Assembly: GCA_900548345.1 (NCBI GenBank)
Contig: URKA01000012.1
Coordinates: forward strand, 9,176 to 73,175
DNA from: an uncultured Paraprevotella sp.
GTDB taxonomy: Bacteria > Bacteroidota > Bacteroidia > Bacteroidales > Bacteroidaceae
DNA: 64,000 bases
Direction: 5' to 3'
Within the stretch, counting starts at the first letter, position 1, and every line of letters starts with the position of its first letter. The notes under the pieces are model-generated. The model had not been told where the DNA came from. It did no database searches and saw only the letters and a program-made list of their open reading frames with translations. The position numbers were made by a program, and so were the translations under genes. Shown here piece after piece: positions 42,307 to 51,057 of the stretch.

Positions 42307-42410
42307 CAAATAAAAAATGATTCGCAGGCAGAAACGCCGGATAGAAATCCGCGGCGGCCGGTTTTTCCTTTTCATGTGGCGAATGGGAAAAGGTCTATAG
42401 TCCCAATTTT

Positions 42411-42434
42411 AATTATGGCGAATTCGCCACAATT
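42411..42434. repeat. 24-bp near-perfect palindrome
   Basis: TGGCGAATTCGCCA (42416-42429) is perfect, and AATT flanks it symmetrically one base out. TGGCGAAT occurs once more at 42377-42384. Confidence 0.75.
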
Positions 42435-42458
42435 AGCAATCAGTCCGGCAGGTGAAAC

Positions 42459-42545
42459 GGCGACCTGTGAACGATTGATTCTTCACCTGTGAGCGATTCG
42501 TTCTTCACCTGTGAGCGATTGATTGTTCACAGGTGTGCATTTTGG
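42459..42545. repeat. 22-bp tandem repeat, locus 2 (four units)
   Basis: Units begin ACCTG or ACAGG at 42463, 42485, 42507 and 42529, exactly 22 bp apart. The lead-in TGAAACGGCG and the ending GTGTGCATTTTGG match locus 1. Confidence 0.8.
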
Positions 42546-42671
42546 CACGGAGAGGACGGGCTTTTTGGTGGATGTCTACCTGTGGTCTCCGCGTGTCTGT
42601 TTTCTTTCCGTTTTTTTTCTGCCGGCCGTTGCATTCTACCGGTTTCCTTCGTTTATTTCGCGCCTTTTTCG

Positions 42672-42679
42672 TAACTTTG
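42672..42679 (+). promoter_or_regulatory. Probable rlmN promoter, -7 box TAACTTTG
   Basis: This perfect TAnnTTTG box lies 22 bp before the rlmN start codon. Confidence 0.5.
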
Positions 42680-42701
42680 TCTGCAAATCACAAACAGAAA
42701 A

Positions 42702-43739
42702 ATGACAGTTGAACCCAAAATACCCTTATTAGGCATGACGCTTGCCGAACTGCAGCAGGTTGTGAAGGAGGCCGGCATGCCGGCCTTTACCGCCAAACAG
42801 ATGGCGGACTGGCTGTATGCGAAGAAGGTGGCAACGATTGATGAGATGACGAACCTTTCCGTGAAGAACCGTGAAAGGCTGAACGAACGTTATTCCGTCG
42901 GCTGCTCCGCACCGGTGGAATGCCAGCGGTCGGTGGACGGAACGGTGAAGTATCTCTACCGCACGGCCTCCGGAGGGTATGTGGAGACGGTATACATCCC
43001 CGACGGAAAGCGCGCCACGCTGTGTGTATCCTCACAGGTGGGATGCAAGATGAACTGCAGGTTCTGCATGACCGGCAAACAGGGTTTCGCCGGCAACCTG
43101 ACCGCCACGGATATTCTGAACCAACTGTATTCGCTGCCCGAAAGAGATACGTTGACCAATGTGGTGTTCATGGGGCAGGGAGAGCCGTTCGACAACCTCG
43201 ACAATGTGTTGCGTGCCACGGAAATCCTTACGGCCCCTTATGGCTATGCCTGGAGTCCAAAGCGCATTACCGTGTCGTCGGTGGGGCTGAGGAAGGGGCT
43301 GAAACGTTTTCTCGACGAGAGCGACTGTCATCTGGCCATCAGTCTGCACAACCCTTTTCATGAACAGCGTGCCAGCCTGATGCCTGCCGAGAACAGTTCC
43401 GGAATCGGAGAAGTGGCCGACCTGTTGCGCCGGTACGATTTCACCCACCAGCGCCGTCTGTCTTTCGAATACATCATGTTCGACGGTGTGAACGATACGC
43501 TCGCGCATGCCAAGGAACTGCTGTCGTTGTTGAGAGGACTTGAATGCCGTATGAACCTGATACGCTTTCATTCCATTCCGGGTACCGACCTGAAAGGTAC
43601 GCCGGAAGAAGGCATCGTCCGCTTCCGCGACTATCTGACGGGCCATGGGCTATTCTCTACCATCCGTGCTTCGCGCGGACAAGATATTTTCGCCGCATGC
43701 GGACTGTTGAGCACAGCCAGGCAGCAAGGCATGGAATGA
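42702..43739 (+). CDS. rlmN: 23S rRNA (adenine-2503-C2)-methyltransferase
   Basis: RlmN is a radical-SAM enzyme that methylates C2 of A2503 in 23S rRNA and A37 in some tRNAs. The 345-residue protein has the N-terminal accessory domain (FTAKQMADWLYAKKV), the cluster cysteines C115, C119 and C122 in CKMNCRFCMTGKQGF, GQGEPFDNLDNV, and a late cysteine in RGQDIFAACGLL that fits the catalytic cysteine. Length is normal. It leads a forward run of genes to secG. Confidence 0.95.
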   Translation: MTVEPKIPLLGMTLAELQQVVKEAGMPAFTAKQMADWLYAKKVATIDEMTNLSVKNRERLNERYSVGCSAPVECQRSVDGTVKYLYRTASGGYVETVYIPDGKRATLCVSSQVGCKMNCRFCMTGKQGFAGNLTATDILNQLYSLPERDTLTNVVFMGQGEPFDNLDNVLRATEILTAPYGYAWSPKRITVSSVGLRKGLKRFLDESDCHLAISLHNPFHEQRASLMPAENSSGIGEVADLLRRYDFTHQRRLSFEYIMFDGVNDTLAHAKELLSLLRGLECRMNLIRFHSIPGTDLKGTPEEGIVRFRDYLTGHGLFSTIRASRGQDIFAACGLLSTARQQGME

Positions 43740-43760
43740 TAAAGAAAGAAATACAAGATT

Positions 43761-44816
43761 ATGGATAAGTTCATTAAGATTTTCGGATTGTTGTCGTTCG
43801 TGCTGCTTCTGTCGGCATCGTGCGAGGGTACATTCACCAAACCGCAGGCCAGCGGTTCGCCATACGAGGTGCTGGTGGTGGCCGATGATGCTTTCTGGCA
43901 ACGTCCGGCGGGCCGTGCCCTTTTCGATGTGCTCGATACCGATATCCCCGGCCTGCCACAGCCGGAGGCCTCGTTCAAGGTATCCCAAATCGAACCGAAG
44001 CGTTTCAACCAGATAGTGAATATTTTCCGCAACATCATCCGTGTGGATATAAACGATAAACAGTATACGCAGGCCAAAATGAAATACAGCCGCGATGTGT
44101 ATGCGCAACCGCAGGTGGTCATCACTTTTCAAAGTCCGACCGAGGAAGCATTGGCGGATTACCTGAAAAAGAACGCACAGGTGGTCATCGACTTCCTTGT
44201 GAACATGGAAATGAACCGCCTGATTAACGGAGAACTGGAAGAGAAACATTCCACGGTAGTGTCGCAGCTGGCCGAAGAAATGTTCGGTTGCAAACTGTGG
44301 GCACCCAAGGAAATCAAAAGCTACAAGAAAGGCAAGGACTTTTTCTGGACATCATCCAACACCGGCGGCTCTTTGGTCAACATTTGCATGTATTCCTATC
44401 CGTATGAAGGTCCGCAAACGTTCAATAAGGCATACGTACTGGCCAAACGCGATTCGGTGATGAAAGCCAACATACCGGGGTCGAAACCCAATATGTATAT
44501 GGCCACCGATACACTTTGCACGACCATCCGTCCCATTGTGTTGAGAGACGCCTACGCACTGGAGGTTCGGGGACTGTGGCAGATGGAGAATGACGGGATG
44601 GGCGGTCCGTTCGTAAGTCATTCAAGGGTGGATACGGAACGCAACCGCGTGATGGTGGTCGAGGGTTTTGTGTTTGCGCCGGAGAAGACCAAACGCGGCC
44701 TGCTGCGCCGTCTGGAAGGGGCACTCTATACGTTCTGTCTGCCCGGCGAACAGGCACGCGAACTGAAAGCCAATATGCCGGAGGTGGAAGTGGTGATGAA
44801 GAGAAACGAAAAATAA
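43761..44816 (+). CDS. DUF4837 family lipoprotein
   Basis: The 351-residue protein has a lipoprotein signal with the lipobox LSASC (cysteine at residue 21). The mature part has the DUF4837 blocks SGSPYEVLVVADDAFW, FKVSQIEPKRFNQIVN and TRPIVLRDAYALEVRGLWQM-like segment, arranged as two alpha/beta halves. The function is unknown. It lies between rlmN (21 bp) and pdxA (3 bp), a conserved order in Bacteroidales, and is likely an envelope lipoprotein by its signal. Confidence 0.85.
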   Translation: MDKFIKIFGLLSFVLLLSASCEGTFTKPQASGSPYEVLVVADDAFWQRPAGRALFDVLDTDIPGLPQPEASFKVSQIEPKRFNQIVNIFRNIIRVDINDKQYTQAKMKYSRDVYAQPQVVITFQSPTEEALADYLKKNAQVVIDFLVNMEMNRLINGELEEKHSTVVSQLAEEMFGCKLWAPKEIKSYKKGKDFFWTSSNTGGSLVNICMYSYPYEGPQTFNKAYVLAKRDSVMKANIPGSKPNMYMATDTLCTTIRPIVLRDAYALEVRGLWQMENDGMGGPFVSHSRVDTERNRVMVVEGFVFAPEKTKRGLLRRLEGALYTFCLPGEQARELKANMPEVEVVMKRNEK

Positions 44817-44819
44817 TCA

Positions 44820-45917
44820 ATGAATATGAAGAATGAAAAGATATTGGTGGGAATAACCCACGGGGACATCAACGGAGTGGGATATGAAGTTATCCTGAAA
44901 ATATTTTCGGAGCCGCAGATGCTCGAACTCTGTACACCCATCATTTACGGTTCGCCCAAGGTGGCGGCCTATCACCGCAAGGCGATGAACCTGACGGCGA
45001 ATTTCGTGACAATAACCCATGCCGGCGAGGCCGCCGAGGGCAAACTGAATCTGGTGGACTGTTTTGAAGACGAAGTGAAGATAGATTTCGGGCAACCCTC
45101 GGCCGAGAGCGGAAATGCTGCCTTCGTGGCACTCGAACGGGCACTGGCCGACTATCGCGACGGACTTTTCGATGTGCTGGTGACGGCACCCATCAACAAA
45201 GCCACCATCCAGCGCGAGGGCTTCCACTTTCCCGGACATACGGAATACATCCAGGAACGTGTGGGAGAGGGAAACGAGGCGCTGATGATTCTGATGAACG
45301 ATGTGCTGCGTGTGGCCTTGGTCACTACCCATCTGCCGCTACGCGATGTGGCTGCGGCCGTGACGAAAGATGCCGTGATGCGCAAGGCGCGTATCTTCCA
45401 TGAATCCTTGTGCAAGGACTTCAGTGTGTCCAAACCGCGAATCGCCGTGCTGGCCCTGAACCCTCACGCCGGTGACAACGGCCTGTTGGGCAGTGAGGAG
45501 CAAGATGTCATCCTGCCCGCTATCCGCGACTTGGAAAAAGAAGGTGTTATGTGTTTCGGTCCCTTTGCCGCCGACGGATTTTTCGGAAGCAGGGCCTATG
45601 AATACTTCGACGGCGTGCTGGCCATGTATCATGACCAAGGCCTGGCGCCTTTCAAGGCACTGGCCATGACGAACGGCGTGAACTATACCGCCGGACTTCC
45701 TATCGTGCGCACTTCGCCCGACCATGGGACGGCATACGACATTGCAGGACAAGGAAAAGCCGATGAGTCGTCGATGCGTCAGGCCGTTTACACGGCGTTG
45801 GACGTATGCCGCAACCGTCGCCGCGATGAAGAGGCCCGTATGAATCCGCTTCGCAAACAATACCACGAGCGGCGCGACGACAGTGACAAACTCAAACTGA
45901 ACGCACCGGAAGAATAA
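44820..45917 (+). CDS. pdxA: 4-hydroxythreonine-4-phosphate dehydrogenase
   Basis: PdxA oxidises 4-hydroxythreonine 4-phosphate in DXP-dependent pyridoxal phosphate synthesis. The 365-residue protein has GITHGDINGVGYEVILK, VTAPINKATIQREGFHFPGHTEYI with metal-binding histidines, LNPHAGDNGLLGSEE, MYHDQGLAPFKAL and GLPIVRTSPDHGTAYDIAG. A second ATG at 44826 is possible. The C-terminal tail from about 345 is polar and probably disordered. It sits in the rlmN-DUF4837-pdxA run. Confidence 0.94.
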   Translation: MNMKNEKILVGITHGDINGVGYEVILKIFSEPQMLELCTPIIYGSPKVAAYHRKAMNLTANFVTITHAGEAAEGKLNLVDCFEDEVKIDFGQPSAESGNAAFVALERALADYRDGLFDVLVTAPINKATIQREGFHFPGHTEYIQERVGEGNEALMILMNDVLRVALVTTHLPLRDVAAAVTKDAVMRKARIFHESLCKDFSVSKPRIAVLALNPHAGDNGLLGSEEQDVILPAIRDLEKEGVMCFGPFAADGFFGSRAYEYFDGVLAMYHDQGLAPFKALAMTNGVNYTAGLPIVRTSPDHGTAYDIAGQGKADESSMRQAVYTALDVCRNRRRDEEARMNPLRKQYHERRDDSDKLKLNAPEE

Positions 45918-45925
45918 ATGCAGGT

Positions 45926-46933
45926 ATGAAACCTCTGTATCGGAATTGTTTTCTGGCGATAGGCGTAGTGGCTATCGTCATCATGCTCTGCACCTCGGAC
46001 CTTTCGTATGGAGAGTTGTGGGAGAATATACGCCGTGCCGGCTATTGGTTTCCTGCCGTACTCCTGCTGTGGGTCTTCCTTTATCTGGCCAATGCCTGGT
46101 CGTGGTCGCTCATCATCCGCGACGGTGAATCGCCCAAGGTACCTTTTGCCAAAGTCTATAAGTATACGATAAGCGGGTATGCTCTGAACTATGTCACACC
46201 TGTGGGCGTGCTGGGCGGAGAACCCTACCGTATCATGGAGCTGACGCCGTATGTGGGTGCGGCGAAAGCTACTTCCAGTGTCATCCTGTATGCCATGATG
46301 CACATCTTTTCCCATTTCTGCTTTTGGACGTTCTCCATCTTGCTTTACCTTGCCCTGTACGGCACGCAGATGCCTGCCGGCATGGCCGTTTTCATCGCCG
46401 CCTGCCTGGCGTTCTGCACATTGGGAATCTACTTTTTCATGAAAGGCTACAAGAATGGACTGGCCATGAGAATCCTGCGCTTTTTCGCACACATACCCGG
46501 CCTGAAATCCCGGCTGGGGGGATTCATCGGCCGTAAGGAAGAATCCATACGCAAGGTGGATGCGCAGATAGCCGAACTGCATGCACGCCGGAAATCCACG
46601 TTCTATCTGTCGCTGTTCACAGAGTTTGCCGTGCGTGTGGCCGGATGTCTTGAGGTGCAGTTCATCCTGTTGATATTGACAGACCATGTATCTTTTTGGG
46701 ACTGCGTACTGATACAGGCATTCACGTCATTGTTTTCCAACTTGTTCTTTTTCGTGCCCATGAGCATGGGGGCGCGCGAAGGCGGTTTCGCATTGGCGGT
46801 GGGCGGTTTGTCGCTTTCCGGTGCCTACGGTGTGTATGCCAGTCTGCTCACCCGTGTGAGGGAACTGGTGTGGATAGCCATCGGACTTCTCCTGATTAAG
46901 TTCGGAAACCGTACGCCGGATACCATCCGATAG
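45926..46933 (+). CDS. Flippase-like membrane protein (LPG synthase TM/YbhN family)
   Basis: The 335-residue protein has seven or eight helices, with the family's GYALNYVTPVGVLGGEPYRIMEL loop and the late NLFFFVPMSMGAREGGFALAVGG block. Relatives form the membrane half of lysylphosphatidylglycerol synthase (MprF) or stand alone (YbhN, AglD). Moving a lipid-linked substrate across the membrane is the usual inference. No attached aminoacyltransferase domain is present. It follows pdxA by 8 bp and is probably the last gene of that operon. Confidence 0.82.
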   Translation: MKPLYRNCFLAIGVVAIVIMLCTSDLSYGELWENIRRAGYWFPAVLLLWVFLYLANAWSWSLIIRDGESPKVPFAKVYKYTISGYALNYVTPVGVLGGEPYRIMELTPYVGAAKATSSVILYAMMHIFSHFCFWTFSILLYLALYGTQMPAGMAVFIAACLAFCTLGIYFFMKGYKNGLAMRILRFFAHIPGLKSRLGGFIGRKEESIRKVDAQIAELHARRKSTFYLSLFTEFAVRVAGCLEVQFILLILTDHVSFWDCVLIQAFTSLFSNLFFFVPMSMGAREGGFALAVGGLSLSGAYGVYASLLTRVRELVWIAIGLLLIKFGNRTPDTIR

Positions 46934-46946
46934 AGCGCATATATAA

Positions 46947-46969
46947 TATATATATAATGTACGCGCGCG
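46947..46969. repeat. 23-bp TA/CG alternating sequence, copy 2
   Basis: It is identical to 34067-34089 and lies 13 bp after the stop of the flippase-like gene. Confidence 0.7.
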
Positions 46970-47097
46970 TGAAGCTACAGTTTATGGGAGAATGGGAGAT
47001 GCGGAGAGGTGTTTTGGGCGAGGAGGCTTTTTGCTTTATTTTCCATGAAAATATCCATTTCGCGCATACTTCTTTTCCGCACGTCCGATTTTTTATG

Positions 47098-47105
47098 TAA
47101 TTTTG
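47098..47105 (+). promoter_or_regulatory. Probable promoter of the sigma-54 activator gene, -7 box TAATTTTG
   Basis: This perfect TAnnTTTG box lies 25 bp before the start codon at 47131. Confidence 0.5.
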
Positions 47106-47130
47106 TCCCTGTCCGCATTTAAAAAAGAGT

Positions 47131-48366
47131 ATGAATACAACCGAAATTCAGGCACAGAAAAGGAGATATGGCATCGTTGGTAATTCCGACGGGCTGAATC
47201 ATGCTGTGGACGTGGCTCTACAGGTGGCCAAGACCGACTTGTCCGTGTTGATTACCGGCGAAAGCGGTGTGGGCAAGGAGATTATTCCCCGTATGATTCA
47301 CGACAACAGCCTGCGCAAGAGTAAGAAGTATTTTGCTGTCAATTGCGGTTCCATTCCCGAAGGGACGATTGACTCCGAACTTTTCGGACATGAGAAAGGT
47401 GCGTTTACCGGTGCGGTGGGAGAGCGTGAAGGCTATTTCGGTGCCGCCAACGGAGGTACGCTTTTTCTGGATGAGGTAGGGGAGTTGCCTCTGGCTACGC
47501 AGGCCCGCCTGTTGCGTGTGCTCGAAACCGGCGAGTATATCCGCGTAGGTTCCAGCGAGGTGCGCAAGACCGATGTGCGTATCGTGGCGGCCACGAATGT
47601 GAACATGGCGGAGGCGATTCGGGATGGAAAATTCCGTGAGGATTTGTTCTATCGCTTGAATACCATACCTGTAAAGATGCCGGCGTTGCGCGAACGCGGC
47701 GATGATGTGGTGCTCCTGTTCAAGAAATTTGCCATGGATACGGCAGAGAAATACAATATGCCTGAACCTGTGGAACTGACCGAGGCTGCCCGTTTGCAGC
47801 TGAAGAAATATCCTTGGCCGGGGAATATCCGTCAGTTGAAGAACGTGACCGAGCAGATGTCAATCCTTTCGCCCGAACGGACCATTACACCGGATATATT
47901 GGGGGAATATGTGCCCGATACGCAGGTGTCGCACGATATTGTGCCGTTGAACGTGCAGAAAGAAACGCATAGTTTTGAGAATGAACGCGAGATTCTGTAC
48001 AAGATACTCTTCGACTTGCGGAACGATGTGACGGAACTCAAGAAGTTCATGCGCGAACGCCAGTCCGACCATGACATGCAGAACATGCCGGTGACACAGG
48101 TGCCAGCGGAACATCCGGTGGCTTATTATCACTCCGACATATCCTACCCGGCTTCACGACAGGAGAAAAGCGAGGAGGAGTTTCAGACACCCGAAGAATA
48201 TGTGGAGGAGTCTCTCTCATTGCAAGACTGGGAACGCATGATGGTGGCCCGTGCGCTGGAACGCAACCACGGAAAACGAAAGAATGCCGCCAAAGAGTTG
48301 AATATATCTGAACGTACGTTATACCGTAAAATAAAGGAATATGGATTGGATAAGGAGTATTCTTAA
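47131..48366 (+). CDS. Sigma-54-dependent transcriptional activator without receiver domain
   Basis: The 411-residue protein starts almost directly with the AAA+ domain: Walker A GESGVGKE at 43-50, the sigma-54 contact loop GAFTGA at 90-95, Walker B GGTLFLDEVGEL and the R-finger region ALRERGDDV. A Fis-type HTH (KRKNAAKELNISERTLYRKI) closes it. A linker of about 110 residues between the two domains is polar. No receiver, GAF or PAS domain is present, so activity may be set by expression or a partner. It overlaps lptE by 26 bp. No sigma-54 target promoter was identified. Confidence 0.9.
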   Translation: MNTTEIQAQKRRYGIVGNSDGLNHAVDVALQVAKTDLSVLITGESGVGKEIIPRMIHDNSLRKSKKYFAVNCGSIPEGTIDSELFGHEKGAFTGAVGEREGYFGAANGGTLFLDEVGELPLATQARLLRVLETGEYIRVGSSEVRKTDVRIVAATNVNMAEAIRDGKFREDLFYRLNTIPVKMPALRERGDDVVLLFKKFAMDTAEKYNMPEPVELTEAARLQLKKYPWPGNIRQLKNVTEQMSILSPERTITPDILGEYVPDTQVSHDIVPLNVQKETHSFENEREILYKILFDLRNDVTELKKFMRERQSDHDMQNMPVTQVPAEHPVAYYHSDISYPASRQEKSEEEFQTPEEYVEESLSLQDWERMMVARALERNHGKRKNAAKELNISERTLYRKIKEYGLDKEYS

Positions 48367-48871
48367 AAGAAGGCACGGATGGAGCGTGGCGCTGTTTGTC
48401 TGTCTGCTGGCATCCTGTTCCATTTCCTACAAGTTCAACGGGGCGTCTATCGACTATACGAAAACCAAGACGATACAAATCGCACAGTTTCCCATACGTT
48501 CCGCATACGTATGGGCGCCGATGCAGGCTATCTTCAATAACGAACTCACCGATGTGTTCGCACGTCAGACGAAACTGAGGCAGGTGAACCGTAACGGCGA
48601 CCTTCAGCTGGCCGGTGAAATCGTGGAGTACAGTCAGTACAACAAGGCGGTGTCGGCCGACGGATATTCATCGCAGACCCAGTTGAAGATGACAGTGAAC
48701 GTGCGTTTCGTGAACAATGCCAATCATGACGAGGATTTTGAGCAGAGGTTCAGCGCCACGACGCAATACGATTCTTCGAAACAGTTGATTACCGTGCAGG
48801 AGGAGCTGGTGACGCAAATGGTAAAAGATATAGTGGACCAGATATTCAATGCCACGGTGGCGAACTGGTAA
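48341..48871 (+). CDS. lptE: LptE-like lipoprotein (LPS assembly)
   Basis: The 176-residue protein has a lipobox LLASC (cysteine near 26) followed by SISYKFNGASIDYTKTKTI, the short start of the LptE fold, then ELTDVFARQTKLRQVNRNGDLQLAGEIVEYSQ, which matches the LptE core. LptE plugs the LptD barrel that delivers lipopolysaccharide to the outer leaflet. It overlaps the sigma-54 activator by 26 bp, so both are probably translated from one message. Confidence 0.85.
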   Translation: MDWIRSILKRRHGWSVALFVCLLASCSISYKFNGASIDYTKTKTIQIAQFPIRSAYVWAPMQAIFNNELTDVFARQTKLRQVNRNGDLQLAGEIVEYSQYNKAVSADGYSSQTQLKMTVNVRFVNNANHDEDFEQRFSATTQYDSSKQLITVQEELVTQMVKDIVDQIFNATVANW

Positions 48872-48902
48872 ACGGTTTATTCATTTTTTTTACGGATACA
48901 AT

Positions 48903-49643
48903 ATGGAGCTGAGTCTTTCGGAATATGTGAAACATCCCGACCGCCTGAACGGGGATACATTGGTCATGCTGCAGAAGCTGGTCGATGCTTATCCTTATTT
49001 CCAGCCGGCGCGTCTGCTGTATCTGCGTAACCTCTACTTGCTCCATCATGCCGACTTCGACCATGAATTGCGCACGGCATCGCTCTTCCTTCCCGACCGT
49101 AAGGCACTTTTCCGTCTGATAGAAGGAATGAACTACAGTCTGGAGCCTGTGAAGAAACATCAGCCTGTTTCCGATAAAAAGTCGGATGGGGAAGATAGAA
49201 CCTATTCGCTTATCGACAGTTTCCTGGCCGGTATACCTGAAGAGAAGCCCCGTCGTGCCGTGCCTGCGGACGCCTCGACAGACTATATAGCCTATCTGAT
49301 GCAAACGGAAGACGTGCCGGACATCACGGAGGCTGTGCCACGCATGCAGCATCAGGACCTGATAGACGATTTTATCGGTCAAGGCGGCCGGCGCATCGTG
49401 TTGTCGGATGTTCCCGACGAGAACCTGCAGACACCGGACCTCTCCGAAAGCGTCGACAATGAAGAGAATGAAGATTATTTCACCGAAACGTTGGCGAAGA
49501 TTTACATAAAACAAGGCCGATACACGAAAGCCTTGGAAATAATAAGGAGATTATACTTGAAATATCCAAAAAAAAATCGTTACTTTGCAGACCAAATACG
49601 TTTCTTGGAGAAATTGATAATAAACAATAAAAATAAAAAATAG
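48903..49643 (+). CDS. TPR-like protein of unknown function
   Basis: The 246-residue protein begins MELSLSEYVKHPDRLNGDTL. Its N-terminal half reads as helical pairs (YPYFQPARLLYLRNLYLLHH), the middle (about 95-190) is acidic and low in structure, and the C-terminus has a single TPR (LAKIYIKQGRYTKALEIIRRLYLKYP). The open frame extends 18 codons upstream of the ATG at 48903, but that stretch overlaps the lptE end and is not conserved-looking. It lies between lptE and secG. No signal peptide is visible, so it is probably cytoplasmic. Confidence 0.75.
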   Translation: MELSLSEYVKHPDRLNGDTLVMLQKLVDAYPYFQPARLLYLRNLYLLHHADFDHELRTASLFLPDRKALFRLIEGMNYSLEPVKKHQPVSDKKSDGEDRTYSLIDSFLAGIPEEKPRRAVPADASTDYIAYLMQTEDVPDITEAVPRMQHQDLIDDFIGQGGRRIVLSDVPDENLQTPDLSESVDNEENEDYFTETLAKIYIKQGRYTKALEIIRRLYLKYPKKNRYFADQIRFLEKLIINNKNKK

Positions 49644-49647
49644 AAAA

Positions 49648-50040
49648 ATGTACACAGGATTGGTTTTTTTAATCGTTTTCTTGGCGATATGCATGTGTCT
49701 GATTGTGCTTATTCAGGAATCTAAGGGAGGCGGACTTGCATCAAGTTTCTCTGCATCCAATCAGATTATGGGCGTGCGCAAGACTACCGATGTAATTGAA
49801 AAAGTGACTTGGACGCTGGCGGCAGCCATCGTGCTCTTCAGTATCGTATCTTCCAAATGCCTTCCTACGGCAAGCGTAGAGGAGTCTGCAGTAATGAAGC
49901 AGGCTACAGAACAGAAGGCTACGAACTCCAATAACTTGCCGGGCTTCAATGCAAGTCAGACGCAGCAGAATAATGCTCCTGCACAACAGGCACCGGCTGC
50001 CGGTGCGGCACAGGAAGCTCCTGCAGCTCCGGCACAGTAA
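49648..50040 (+). CDS. secG: Preprotein translocase subunit SecG
   Basis: SecG is the small accessory subunit of the SecYEG channel. The 130-residue protein has two helices (residues about 1-20 and 52-72) joined by the conserved IQESKGGGLASSFSASNQIMGVRKTTDVIEK loop. The C-terminus from about residue 80 is a long Gln/Ala/Pro tail (NNAPAQQAPAAGAAQEAPAA), typical of Bacteroidetes SecG. It starts 4 bp after the TPR gene and ends in a strong terminator. Confidence 0.92.
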   Translation: MYTGLVFLIVFLAICMCLIVLIQESKGGGLASSFSASNQIMGVRKTTDVIEKVTWTLAAAIVLFSIVSSKCLPTASVEESAVMKQATEQKATNSNNLPGFNASQTQQNNAPAQQAPAAGAAQEAPAAPAQ

Positions 50041-50069
50041 AGAATGCCATAACGGTTTTATGCCGGTAT

Positions 50070-50117
50070 AAACAGGTTGCCACAGATTATGATTCAATGA
50101 TTTGTGGCAACCTGTTT
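50070..50117 (+). terminator. Rho-independent terminator after secG
   Basis: A 15-bp perfect stem with core AACAGGTTGCCACA is followed by TTGTCTTTTG. It ends the lptE-secG transcript 29 bp after the stop. Confidence 0.85.
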
Positions 50118-50153
50118 GTCTTTTGTTGACGGTCCTTTGGCTACATCATCCGT

Positions 50154-50708
50154 TTATTTATTCAGATGTTTCTTGATTGCGGCCGGGTTGCCTGCCGCCA
50201 TGCAATCGTCAGGAATGTCACGTGTCACCACGCTGCCGGCTGCGATGATGCAGCGGTTTCCGATGGTTACGTTCGGACAGATGGTCACGTTTCCGCCAAT
50301 CCAGCAATCGCTGCCGATGGTGACGGGATAAGAATATTCCGAAGAACTCCGGCGTTCCAAAGGGTCGATAGGATGATGCGGAGTATAAATCTGCACGTTA
50401 GGCCCTATCAGCGTGTGTGCTCCTATGCGGATGAGTCCTCCGTCGAGGAATGTGCAATTCGCATTGATGAAAACATGTTCTCCCAAGATGATGCCGTGTC
50501 CGTGGTCACAATAAAACGGGGGACAAATCACCGTATTTTCAGGAATACCCGGTATCAGTTCTTCGAGTAACTCCCGGTATCCTTCATCGTAGGTACTCAT
50601 CACACGCATTCGTGCCAGTAGTTTCTTGCAGTGTATGAAACTCTCTTGTATCTCCGGGACGGACATATCTGCCAGAAGTCCGTTCCTCATTTTCTCTATT
50701 TCATTCAT
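50154..50708 (-). CDS. Maltose/galactoside O-acetyltransferase-like hexapeptide protein
   Basis: The 184-residue protein has the N-terminal helical cap of the maltose acetyltransferase group (MRNGLLADMSVPEIQESFIH), then left-handed beta-helix turns (VFINANCTFLDGGLIRIGAHTLIGPNVQIYTPHHPID). The catalytic histidine is in TPHHPI, and the coenzyme A segment is VTIGNRCIIAAGSVVTRDIPDD. It transfers acetyl groups from acetyl-CoA to a sugar hydroxyl. The start at 50708 (MNEIEKMRNGLL) was preferred over one 15 codons upstream. It stands alone. Confidence 0.88.
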   Translation of the reverse strand: MNEIEKMRNGLLADMSVPEIQESFIHCKKLLARMRVMSTYDEGYRELLEELIPGIPENTVICPPFYCDHGHGIILGEHVFINANCTFLDGGLIRIGAHTLIGPNVQIYTPHHPIDPLERRSSSEYSYPVTIGSDCWIGGNVTICPNVTIGNRCIIAAGSVVTRDIPDDCMAAGNPAAIKKHLNK

Positions 50709-50851
50709 GGCTTTCTTATTCTCTGCACTTCCCAAGTGCCTCTTTATATGCAAATGTAGTCTTTAAAAAGGATATATTGAAATGGTTTTCCTTGTAATTT
50801 CTTACAAAATGTATAAGTTTCTTAGGCTTCGCACTTACAAGAGTAGCATAA

Positions 50852-50977
50852 CGTTCTTTTTATCAGGGACGTCGGTTTTTTATTGCAGACGGGACTATTA
50901 TCGGTTACGGTGCTCCGGTAGGCAAGACCATGTCCGGAATGGATAATAAAACGGCGAAAGTCATTCTTTTGGAATAA
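50852..50977 (+). pseudogene. C-terminal remnant of an unknown gene
   Basis: An open stretch without a start encodes FFIADGTIIGYGAPVG, then KTMSGMDNKTAKVILLE before TAA. A stop lies just upstream at 50849-50851. The composition looks coding. I do not recognise the family. Confidence 0.35.
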
Positions 50978-51005
50978 AAATGGGGAGATTACTCTTTACT
51001 CCTTA

Positions 51006-51057
51006 CGCGCGCGCATTACAGGAGTTTTCTGAAAAAGCCCTTCATGGGTTCAGACTG
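51006..51057 (+). repeat. Dispersed repeat, copy C
   Basis: CGCGCGCGC is followed by the core with GAAAAAGCCCTTCATGGG and TTCAGACT. It forms an inverted pair with copy D. Confidence 0.8.

Larger units (their letters stand above)
42274..42701. other. Divergent intergenic region with palindrome and tandem repeat
   Basis: This 428-bp gap holds the promoter of the SpoIID fusion operon (42299), a near-perfect palindrome (42411-42434), a 22-bp tandem repeat (42459-42545) and the rlmN promoter (42672). Short open frames in it come from the repeat. Confidence 0.6.

Noticed and set aside
42578..42584. A fifth 22-bp unit after locus 2
   Set aside because: ACCTGTGG occurs there, but 49 bp from the fourth unit, which breaks the 22-bp register.
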